Of a stretch of DNA of 8,682 bases, positions 1-5,986 are shown in pieces. Positions within the stretch are counted from its first letter, which is position 1. Each line of letters opens with the position of its first letter. The position numbers and the translations under genes were made by a program. Source of the DNA: an uncultured Prevotellaceae bacterium (GTDB lineage: Bacteria; Bacteroidota; Bacteroidia; Bacteroidales; Bacteroidaceae); NCBI GenBank assembly GCA_945486445.1, contig CALYTD010000033.1:1-8682 (forward strand). The letters run 5' to 3'. Under the pieces are notes generated by a model. The model was not told the DNA's origin, made no database searches, and worked only from the letters and a program-made list of their open reading frames with translations.

Positions 1-1
1 G

Positions 2-1483
2 TACTATCTGGTCAATTCCTCGTTCTCTTTCTTCCCCGGTGTACCTATATATAAGAGTAAAGACCTGGTGAACTGGCAGAGCATCGGCCACGTGCTTGAC
101 CGCGAGAGCCAGCTGCCTCTCGGCAAACAGAGGGTCAGCGGCGGGATATTCGCCCCGGCCATAACGTATAATGAGAAGAACAAGACGTTCTACATGATTA
201 CCACAAACGTTGGGGCGGGCAACTTCTTCGTGAAGAGTAAGGATCCTGAAAAGGGCTGGAGCGACCCCATATATTTAAGAAAGGTGGGCGGAATAGACCC
301 TTCTTTCTTCTTCGACAAGGACGGAAAGGGCTACATTGTGAACAATGACGAGCCCATAGGAGGTCACGATTACGAGGGTCAGCGCAGCATAATGTGCCAC
401 AGGTTCAGCGTGGAGGGCGACAGCGTGATAGGCGACCAGGTGGAGATACTGCGCGGAGGCACGCACGTTCAGGAGCAACCTATATGGATAGAAGGCCCGC
501 ACCTGTTCCGGGTGGGCAAGTATTATTACCTGATGTGCGCCGAGGGAGGCACCGGCGAGGGGCACAGCGAGGTGATACTGAGGGCGAAAAGCCCTATGGG
601 CCCATACGAGGAGTACTCCGGAAACCCCATACTCACACAGCGCGAGGGCCTTGACCCGCAGCGTGACGACTATGTGTCAAGCGCCGGTCACGCCGATCTT
701 GTTCAGACACCGCAGGGTGACTGGTGGGCGGTATTCCTCGCCTGCCGGCCCTATGATAAGAATATCTACTACAACACGGGACGCGATACCTATATGTTAC
801 CAGTGACATGGAAGGACGGCTGGCCCGTGATACTGGAAAAAGGCAAGGCCATTCCCACCGTAGTGGATTACAAGGGCGGCACCATTGCGCCGCAGACGGC
901 GGAGACAGCATACCGCACCGGCAACTTCTCCTATACCGACAGGTTCGGGGGTGACAAGCTGAACGTGCGTTGGCTCGCCCTGCGCAACCCCAAGACAGAC
1001 TTCTATACGCTGTCCGCCAACGGCTTGAAGATAAAACCTTTGCCGGTGAATATCACCCAAAGGGAGAACCTCTCGGCGCTCTTCACGCCGCAACAGCATA
1101 CCACCTTCACGGCGGAGACACGCTTGGAGTTCGCTCCCGCGTCACGGAAGGAACTCGCGGGCTTCGCATTGTTGCAGAATGAGGAGTACAACTTCACGTT
1201 CGGCAAGACAATGCTGGCAGACGGTTCCGTTGCCATTGTGCTGACAAGGACGGAGAAAACGCCCGTGGCGGTGTCAACGGTGATACTGAAACAGGACGAG
1301 GCTGCCAAGCCCTTGCGCCTGAAAATCAGCGGCGACGGCGGACTGTATGACTTCCATTATGCTATCGGCGACGGCGAATGGCAGACGGCGGCGGTAGGGG
1401 TGGATGCCTCAAACCTCACCACCAACAAGAGCGGGGGCTTCGTAGGAGCCTGCATAGGACTGTATGCAACGAGCGACAAATAA
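2..1483 (+). CDS. GH43 beta-xylosidase / alpha-L-arabinofuranosidase, 5' partial
   Basis: The reading frame is open from base 2 (YYLVNSSFSFFPGVP...), so the gene begins upstream of the window; the GTG at 68 is an internal Val codon, not a start. Counting the first complete codon as residue 1, the five-bladed beta-propeller of family GH43 covers roughly residues 1-300, and a C-terminal beta-sandwich of the GH43_C2 type runs from about residue 311 to the end (...GLYATSDK). The general acid is probably the Glu of WIEGPHL (bases 491-493), and the pKa-modulating Asp that of GGIDPSF (296-298). The catalytic base Asp and any signal peptide lie outside the window. The motifs IGHVLDRESQLPL, SAGHADLVQTPQGDWW and LPVTWKDGWPVILEKGK fit the GH43 group of exo-acting beta-xylosidases and arabinofuranosidases (subfamily 11/12-like); the released sugar cannot be decided from sequence. 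The stop lies 16 bases before the GH2 start, suggesting co-transcription. Confidence 0.93.
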   Translation, partial: YYLVNSSFSFFPGVPIYKSKDLVNWQSIGHVLDRESQLPLGKQRVSGGIFAPAITYNEKNKTFYMITTNVGAGNFFVKSKDPEKGWSDPIYLRKVGGIDPSFFFDKDGKGYIVNNDEPIGGHDYEGQRSIMCHRFSVEGDSVIGDQVEILRGGTHVQEQPIWIEGPHLFRVGKYYYLMCAEGGTGEGHSEVILRAKSPMGPYEEYSGNPILTQREGLDPQRDDYVSSAGHADLVQTPQGDWWAVFLACRPYDKNIYYNTGRDTYMLPVTWKDGWPVILEKGKAIPTVVDYKGGTIAPQTAETAYRTGNFSYTDRFGGDKLNVRWLALRNPKTDFYTLSANGLKIKPLPVNITQRENLSALFTPQQHTTFTAETRLEFAPASRKELAGFALLQNEEYNFTFGKTMLADGSVAIVLTRTEKTPVAVSTVILKQDEAAKPLRLKISGDGGLYDFHYAIGDGEWQTAAVGVDASNLTTNKSGGFVGACIGLYATSDK

Positions 1484-1499
1484 TAAAAACAAAGCATCA

Positions 1500-3887
1500 A
1501 TGAGACCATCTATCTTACTTCTCGTTTTCTTATCAGCCATCCTTCCGGTCAGCGCAAGGCAACTTTCGTTTGACCAAGGATGGCAATTCCAGTTGTGCGC
1601 GGATTCCGCCGACATGGTGAAGACCCTGCAAGTGGTTAACTCTCAGGGCGCAGGCGGCACGCTGCCGTCAGACTTCAAGGCCGTGTTTGTGCCCCATGAC
1701 TGGAGCAGTGAACTGCCCTTTGAGCCCAAGGTGGGCGGTGCGGCGGGCTATCTCGCCGGCGGACAGGGCGTGTATGTCAAGGACTTCACGCCGCCAACGG
1801 GCAGGAACAGCAAGTACATCGTGCAGTTTGATGGTGTCTATCACCGCGCCACAGTGTGGATAAACGGTCACAAACTGGGCCACCATGTGTATGGATACAC
1901 GGGTTTCGAGTTCGACATGACACCTTATCTCAACGCCGGCAAGCCCAACCGCCTCGTGGTTCACGTCAACCGTGAGGAGCAATCACGGTGGTACACCGGC
2001 TCGGGAATATACCGCCACGTATGGCTTAAAGTAGTGAACGCCACGCATTTGAAGACCAACGGCATCTGCATACAGACGGAACTCGCGCCCGACATGAAGT
2101 CCGCCACGGTGCGGGTGACGGCAGAAATAGACACCGCCGACACCGACAAGGGAGGCAAGTTCACCGTAACACACGCCATACTGCAAACAACCAAACAACC
2201 AAACCACCAAACACCCAAACCACTAAACCACCAAACCACCATCACCAACCCCCGGTTGTGGTCAACAGACACACCTTATTTATATATAATGCGCACGCAA
2301 CTGCGCAATGCCAAGGGCAAGGTGATAGACCAGATGGACACACCTTTCGGCATACGTGACGTGCGTTTCGATGCCGACAAGGGCTTTTTCCTCAACGGCA
2401 AGGGCATGAAACTGCGCGGAATGTGCCTGCATCAGGATGCGGGCAGCCTCGGTGTGGCAGTGCCCGACGGCGTGTGGGAACGCCGTCTGCGTGCCTTGAA
2501 GGAGATAGGATGCAACGCCGTGCGCTGTTCCCACAACCCTCCGTCGCCGGAATTCCTCACAATCTGCGACACACTGGGGCTGATGGTCATTGACGAAGCC
2601 TTCGACAAGTGGAAGTCCGGGTACTATGAAGCGTTCTTTGACGAGTGCGCCGAGAAAGACATCACGGACATGATACTGCGTGACCGCAACCACCCCTCGG
2701 TGATAGTGTGGAGCATTGGCAACGAGGTTACGGAGGCATGGCTCGACACCGACGAGGGAGTGGAGCGCAGCCGTATGCTCAACGCCGTGGTGAAGCGCAT
2801 AGATCCCACACGTCCCACCATGGTGGCCTGCCAGCAAGGATTTCAGGACAAGTTCGGTGAGGTCACGGACATCGTGGGGTATAATTACCTTGAGCCCCGC
2901 ATGATAGACGACCACAAGCGCCATCCGGGGCGCATCATGCTGGTATCTGAGGCCTTTGTGTATTATTCCGGCTTGCGTGGCGACATTGTCCGCGACTTTG
3001 TGGAGCGCAATCCGTGGCACTTCGTGGAGGAAAACGACTTCATCGCCGGCTCGTTTGCATGGGCGGGCGTCGATTATCTGGGCGAATCCTCGCCGTGGCC
3101 TGCCAAGGGCTGGTGCTCATGTCCGTTTGACATGACGCTGAAAGAGCGTCCGCAGGCCGCGTTCTATCATCCCGCATGGCAACCGGAGAAAGACTATCTG
3201 AAACTTGTGGTGCGTGACAACTGCTTCAATCAGCCCGCTGGCACCGACCATTGGCAGTACCCCGCCATGGCAGACACATGGGACTTGCCTTACACGGACA
3301 ACCGTTGCGTGGAGGTGAGGTGCTACACCACCTGCGACTCCGTGCAGTTCTTCTTCCCAATATGGAGCAACCCTCAACTGCCACTCAAAACGCGCGTGAC
3401 GGCGGACTACCCCGACAACTGCATAACCGTGCAGTTGCCGGCACGCAAGGGCAAGGTGCTTGCCGTGGGATATAAGGGCGGACAGCCCGTGATGCGCGAC
3501 TCGCTGGTGAACCACGGCGATGTGGCTGACGTGAGACTGGATGCTGACTATACCACGCTTGCCGCCACTCCTGCCGACATGACGGACGTGAAGCCCGCAC
3601 TGCCGCAGGTGTCTCACATCCGCCTGACGCTGACAGACAAGGACGGACGGGTGCAGCAGATGCAGCCAAAACGCTTCTCCGTGACCACGGAAGGACCGAT
3701 ACGCCTGCTCGGAGTGGAGACGGGAGATATGCGCAGGCAGGACTCCTGGCGCACCACAAGCCTCGAGACCTACTTCGGCGAGGGGCTGATAAGGCTGCAA
3801 TCCACCACCGTTAAAGGCACGGCACGCGTCATTGTCAGCGTGGAAGGGTTTGACAAACCGTTCGTAAAGGAACTGACCGTAAAGTGA
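1500..3887 (+). CDS. Exported GH2 glycosidase (beta-galactosidase-like, with C-terminal Ig-like domains)
   Basis: Start chosen at ATG 1500, which opens a good signal peptide (MRPSILLLVFLSAILPVSA, cleaved after VSA), leaving 795 codons. An in-frame ATG at 1464 would overlap the GH43 gene and put a polar stretch ahead of the signal. Domains: jelly-roll sugar-binding fold ~20-178 (GVYHRATVWINGHKLG, GSGIYRHVWL); Ig-like domain ~179-280; TIM barrel ~284-560; DUF4982-like and GH2_C5-like Ig domains ~566-795. The acid/base is probably Glu409 in WSIGNE (bases 2724-2726) and the nucleophile Glu484 in LVSEAF (2949-2951); RCSHNPPSPEF is typical of the family. GH2 members are retaining exo-enzymes acting on beta-galactosides, beta-glucuronides, beta-mannosides or, rarely, arabinosides; sequence alone does not fix the substrate. 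Context suggests a xylan side-chain sugar such as terminal galactose. An odd low-complexity insert (residues ~229-248) interrupts the Ig-like domain just before NPRLWS. Confidence 0.93.
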   Translation: MRPSILLLVFLSAILPVSARQLSFDQGWQFQLCADSADMVKTLQVVNSQGAGGTLPSDFKAVFVPHDWSSELPFEPKVGGAAGYLAGGQGVYVKDFTPPTGRNSKYIVQFDGVYHRATVWINGHKLGHHVYGYTGFEFDMTPYLNAGKPNRLVVHVNREEQSRWYTGSGIYRHVWLKVVNATHLKTNGICIQTELAPDMKSATVRVTAEIDTADTDKGGKFTVTHAILQTTKQPNHQTPKPLNHQTTITNPRLWSTDTPYLYIMRTQLRNAKGKVIDQMDTPFGIRDVRFDADKGFFLNGKGMKLRGMCLHQDAGSLGVAVPDGVWERRLRALKEIGCNAVRCSHNPPSPEFLTICDTLGLMVIDEAFDKWKSGYYEAFFDECAEKDITDMILRDRNHPSVIVWSIGNEVTEAWLDTDEGVERSRMLNAVVKRIDPTRPTMVACQQGFQDKFGEVTDIVGYNYLEPRMIDDHKRHPGRIMLVSEAFVYYSGLRGDIVRDFVERNPWHFVEENDFIAGSFAWAGVDYLGESSPWPAKGWCSCPFDMTLKERPQAAFYHPAWQPEKDYLKLVVRDNCFNQPAGTDHWQYPAMADTWDLPYTDNRCVEVRCYTTCDSVQFFFPIWSNPQLPLKTRVTADYPDNCITVQLPARKGKVLAVGYKGGQPVMRDSLVNHGDVADVRLDADYTTLAATPADMTDVKPALPQVSHIRLTLTDKDGRVQQMQPKRFSVTTEGPIRLLGVETGDMRRQDSWRTTSLETYFGEGLIRLQSTTVKGTARVIVSVEGFDKPFVKELTVK
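2184..2247 (+). repeat. In-frame 8-bp tandem repeat inside the GH2 gene
   Basis: Seven units of 8 bp occupy 2184-2239, with a decayed eighth to 2247: CAAACAAC twice, CAAACCAC, CAAACACC, CAAACCAC, TAAACCAC, CAAACCAC. The + strand has no G from 2184 to 2253. Three units make 24 bases, giving an 8-residue protein period (QTTKQPNH, QTPKPLNH, QTT). On the other strand the unit reads as GGTTTGGT-like, related to the GGTTNNN heptamers in the GH67 gene. A change of one or two units would shift the GH2 frame; a change of three would not. Confidence 0.9.
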
Positions 3888-3971
3888 AAGGCGGCAGATT
3901 GCATTGTGAAAGGCGGCTTTTTACAAAGTTATCAGCACCCTTTTACCATGTTATCAGCACCTTTTTGCAAA
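3884..3971. repeat. 22-bp tandem array, four units, between GH2 and GH67
   Basis: Units start at 3884, 3906, 3928 and 3950, an exact 22-base spacing. Units 1 and 2 share the head GTGAAAGGCGGC; units 3 and 4 share the head GTTATCAGCACC. The tails of units 2 and 4 are nearly identical (TTTTTACAAA and TTTTTGCAAA) and that of unit 3 is related. Each unit is therefore a 12-base head plus a 10-base T-rich/CAAA tail. The first unit contains the GH2 stop codon, and the array ends 27 bases before the GH67 ATG, filling most of the gap. The spacing is about two helical turns, so the units face the same side of the DNA. This could be a regulator-binding array or a copy of a dispersed genomic repeat; the sequence alone cannot decide. 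There are no distinct spacers, so it is not a CRISPR array. Confidence 0.85.
3904..3926 (+). other. Possible RNA hairpin after the GH2 stop
   Basis: TTGTGAAA (3904-3911) can pair with TTTTACAA (3919-3926), with one G-U pair, around a GGCGGCT loop. The stem is A/U-rich and weak. It arises from unit 2 of the 22-bp array. It could protect an mRNA end or attenuate transcription between GH2 and GH67, but it is not a convincing intrinsic terminator because no separate U-tract follows. Confidence 0.25.
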
Positions 3972-3998
3972 GGCATCTGTAACTAATTGAAACTCAAC

Positions 3999-5882
3999 AT
4001 GGAGAAGATACACGTAATATTACTCGCATTGTGCCTCGCCATCCTGCCCTGCACGGCGCAGGACGGGCACGGTCTGTGGCTGAAACCCACGGACAAGGTG
4101 GTGGCAGGAGAGGCCGGAAAGAACAGTCCCTACGCGCTGAGGCTGCTGAATCATTGGGACAATCCCGACGGGACGGTGGAACGGGGATATGCCGGACGCA
4201 GCATATTCTGGAAACCGGACGGTGTGGCTGACCTCGACATAGTCAGGGAATACGGTCGCGCCAACGCTTCGATAGGCATCAACGGCACCGTGCTCAACAA
4301 CGTGAACGCCAAGCCGTTGATGCTCTCAAAGGCAAAACTGAAAGAGACAAAGCGCATTGCCGACGCGCTGAGACCGTATGGCATAAAGGTCTATCTGTCA
4401 GTGAATTTCGCCTCACCCAAGGCTCTCGGCGGACTGCCGACGGCTGATCCCCTTGACAAGGGCGTGAAGGAGTGGTGGAAACGCAAGGTGAAAGAGATTT
4501 ACTCCATGATTCCCGACTTCGGAGGTTTCCTCGTAAAGGCGAACTCCGAGGGTGAACCCGGCCCGATGGATTATGGCAGAACGCACGCTGACGGTGCCAA
4601 TATGCTTGCCGATGCCTTGCAGCCGCACGGCGGAATAGTGATGTGGCGCGCCTTTGTCTATTCCCCCTCCGGCGGAGACAGGGCCTCGCAGGCATACGAT
4701 GAGTTCCTGCCTCTGGACGGAAAGTTCCGTGATAACGTGATAATACAGATAAAGAACGGCCCCATAGACTTCCAGCCCCGTGAGCCGCTGTCACCGCTTT
4801 TCTTCGCCATGAAGAAGACAAAGATGATGATGGAGGTGCAGATAACGCAGGAATATACCGGCGAAAGCATACACACCTGTTTCGCCCCCTTCTATGAAAG
4901 TGGTAGGTTGAAGGTTGGAGGTTGTGGGTTAGAGGTTGGAGGTTGTGGGTTAGAGGTTGGAGGTTGTGGGTCACAAGGTGACTCGGAGACCTGCAAAGAC
5001 CTCCAACCCCCAACCCCCAACCTCCCACCTCTACCCCCCAACCTCCCACCTCCAACCAACATAGTAGGCCTCGCCGGAGTAGCGAACATCGGCGACAGCC
5101 GTGACTGGTGCGGCTCAGAAATGGCACAGTCAAACTGGTATGCCTTTGGAAGAATGGCGGCAGAACCGTCACTTTCCAAAGAGACCATAGCCCGCGAGTG
5201 GCTCGGTAAGACGTTCACGACGGACACGGCATTCGTGAATCCCATGACGAGGGTGCTGCTGTTGAGCCACGATGCGGTGGTGAGATACATGATGCCCCTT
5301 GGTCTGCACCACATATTCGCGGGCGGACACCACTACGGACCAGAGCCGTGGTGCAACCCGGAGGGATGGCGTGAGGACTGGAAACCGCGCTACTACCATC
5401 AGGCTTCGGCAGAGGGCATAGGCTTTAACCGCACCACTGACGGCGGCTCCGGCAACACAAGGCAATATCCCGACAACTTGTTCAACATATATAATAATGT
5501 GGAGACCTGCCCCGAACAGTTGCTCCTGTGGTTTCATCACCTGCCGTGGACACACCGCATGCACTCTGGCGAGACGCTGTGGGACGCCCTGTGCCACCAG
5601 TATGACCAAGGGGTAAGGGAGGCGGAGGCCTTCGCCAAAGTGTGGAAAGGCATGAGACCATACGTGGAACACAGCCGCCACGCGGCACAGCAACGCCTCT
5701 TCGACCGTCAGGCAAAGGATGCCTGGTGGTGGAGAGACGCCTGCCTGCTGTACTTCCAGCAGTACTCTAACCTGCCATTCCCCATCGACTCACCCGCTCC
5801 GCGCCACTCGCTTGACGCGCTGATGAGGTATCATCTCGACATGGACAACTACTCAACGGCGGACATTGACAAGCTGCCGTGA
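3999..5882 (+). CDS. aguA: GH67 alpha-glucuronidase, with short N-terminus and repeat insert
   Basis: Start chosen at ATG 3999 (627 residues), giving the signal peptide MEKIHVILLALCLAILPCTA before QDG; a TTG at 3987 is less likely. GH67 enzymes remove (4-O-methyl-)glucuronic acid alpha-1,2-linked to the terminal xylose of xylo-oligosaccharides. Three carboxylates fit the known inverting machinery: Glu184 in KANSEG (acid), Asp257 in NGPIDFQ and Glu285 in TQEYTG. Their spacing (73 and 28 residues) equals that of Glu292, Asp365 and Glu393 in Cellvibrio GlcA67A. LNHWDN and ERGYAGRS open the TIM barrel; the C-terminal domain (AGGHHYGPEPW, NNVETCPEQLLLWFHH) is complete. Two oddities stand out. Only about 30 mature residues precede LNHWDN, where a GH67N domain of over 100 is usual. 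Residues ~302-353, after FAPFYES, are low-complexity repeat (LEVGGCG units, then a Pro/Asn/Leu-rich stretch) where an ordinary short loop is expected. Likely periplasmic; it may be active, altered or decaying. Confidence 0.93.
   Translation: MEKIHVILLALCLAILPCTAQDGHGLWLKPTDKVVAGEAGKNSPYALRLLNHWDNPDGTVERGYAGRSIFWKPDGVADLDIVREYGRANASIGINGTVLNNVNAKPLMLSKAKLKETKRIADALRPYGIKVYLSVNFASPKALGGLPTADPLDKGVKEWWKRKVKEIYSMIPDFGGFLVKANSEGEPGPMDYGRTHADGANMLADALQPHGGIVMWRAFVYSPSGGDRASQAYDEFLPLDGKFRDNVIIQIKNGPIDFQPREPLSPLFFAMKKTKMMMEVQITQEYTGESIHTCFAPFYESGRLKVGGCGLEVGGCGLEVGGCGSQGDSETCKDLQPPTPNLPPLPPNLPPPTNIVGLAGVANIGDSRDWCGSEMAQSNWYAFGRMAAEPSLSKETIAREWLGKTFTTDTAFVNPMTRVLLLSHDAVVRYMMPLGLHHIFAGGHHYGPEPWCNPEGWREDWKPRYYHQASAEGIGFNRTTDGGSGNTRQYPDNLFNIYNNVETCPEQLLLWFHHLPWTHRMHSGETLWDALCHQYDQGVREAEAFAKVWKGMRPYVEHSRHAAQQRLFDRQAKDAWWWRDACLLYFQQYSNLPFPIDSPAPRHSLDALMRYHLDMDNYSTADIDKLP
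4906..4975 (+). repeat. Left arm: ten GGTTNNN heptamers, 21-bp higher order
   Basis: Units in order: GGTTGAA, GGTTGGA, GGTTGTG, GGTTAGA, GGTTGGA, GGTTGTG, GGTTAGA, GGTTGGA, GGTTGTG, GGTCACA. The triplet GGTTGGA-GGTTGTG-GGTTAGA recurs as a 21-bp unit (7 codons), so gain or loss of whole 21-bp units keeps the frame. The encoded protein repeats LEVGGCG. Confidence 0.9.
4968..4984 (+). other. Small palindrome at the centre of the heptamer element
   Basis: GGGTCAC (4968-4974) pairs with GTGACTC (4978-4984), with one G-T wobble, around the loop AAG. It sits at the inner end of the left array, near the turning point between the two arms. It could nucleate folding of the larger inverted repeat; chance is also possible for a stem this short. 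Confidence 0.4.
5002..5057 (-). repeat. Right arm: eight GGTKNNN-type heptamers on the minus strand
   Basis: Read on the - strand from 5057 down to 5002 the units are GGTTGGA, GGTGGGA, GGTTGGG, GGGTAGA, GGTGGGA, GGTTGGG, GGTTGGG, GGTTGGA. The + strand has no G from 4999 to 5063. It encodes a Pro/Asn/Leu-rich segment (NLPPLPPNLPPPT). The register and unit length match the left arm in opposite orientation. Confidence 0.88.
5007..5047 (-). other. Potential G-quadruplex on the minus strand
   Basis: The + strand has C-runs at 5007-5011, 5014-5018, 5024-5026, 5034-5039 and 5045-5047, separated by 2, 5, 7 and 5 bases. On the - strand this gives five G-runs of three or more with loops of at most 7, meeting the usual G3+N1-7 rule. 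This is the template strand of GH67, so folding could affect transcription or replication; the mRNA carries the C-rich strand. Confidence 0.55.
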
Positions 5883-5986
5883 GTATGGCAGGTTGTGGGT
5901 CACATCGCGCATGACCGGCAATGGCAATCCGGAAAGACCTATAACCGAAAACAAAACACCGAAAACCAATATAAAATCTAAACAAT
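5883..5986 (+). other. GH67-symporter intergenic leader
   Basis: These 104 bases hold the heptamer relic near the GH67 stop, then an A-rich stretch with the word ACCGAAAAC twice (5944-5952 and 5958-5966), ending in an A/T-rich leader just before the symporter ATG. There is no clear Shine-Dalgarno, and I see no convincing Bacteroidota promoter (TTTG / TAnnTTTG) or terminator, so read-through from GH67 seems likely. Confidence 0.5.
5890..5904 (+). repeat. Heptamer relic just after the GH67 stop
   Basis: AGGTTGTGGGTCACA is identical over 15 bases to 4961-4975, the last two units (GGTTGTG, GGTCACA) of the left array inside GH67. It begins 8 bases after the GH67 stop codon. It may be a seed, a remnant or a second copy of the same repeat type. 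Confidence 0.7.

Larger units (their letters stand above)
4906..5057. repeat. Inverted pair of heptamer arrays inserted in the GH67 gene
   Basis: The whole element is about 152 bases: ten heptamers of GGTTNNN type on the + strand (4906-4975), a spacer (4976-5001), then eight related heptamers on the - strand (5002-5057). The arms are imperfect inverted repeats and could fold into a long hairpin in DNA or mRNA. The GH67 frame stays open throughout, encoding about 50 residues. It looks like an acquired or expanded element rather than native GH67 sequence, because conserved family sequence resumes directly after it (IVGLAGVANIGDSRDWCG). Confidence 0.88.

Noticed and set aside
68..70. GTG as the start of the GH43 gene
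   Set aside because: The frame is open to the window edge and the upstream residues (YYLVNSSFSFFPGVPIYKSK) are conserved GH43 sequence, so the gene starts outside.
2246..2258. Hairpin CAACC-CCC-GGTTG at the end of the GH2 repeat
   Set aside because: Only 5 bp within coding sequence (NPRLW), with no extension; not distinguishable from chance.
2280..3020. A 246-codon open frame on the minus strand across GH2
   Set aside because: Antisense to the conserved GH2 barrel, rich in His/Val/Ala as expected from complementing coding DNA, with no recognisable motif.
3117..3800. A 227-codon open frame on the minus strand across the GH2 C-terminus
   Set aside because: Same reason: it is the complement of a well-supported gene and resembles no known family.
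3884..3971. CRISPR array
   Set aside because: Units are contiguous with no unique spacers and only four are present; no cas gene in the window.
3964..3998. Bacteroidota promoter (TTTG then TAnnTTTG) before GH67
   Set aside because: TTTG occurs at 3964 but the downstream box (ACTAATTG) matches the consensus poorly, and the implied transcription start would almost touch the ATG.
4294..5172. A 292-codon open frame on the minus strand across GH67
   Set aside because: It overlaps a clear GH67 gene and its composition (Arg/Ser/Pro-rich, low-complexity over the repeat) is what a shadow of G+C-rich coding DNA gives; no family recognised.
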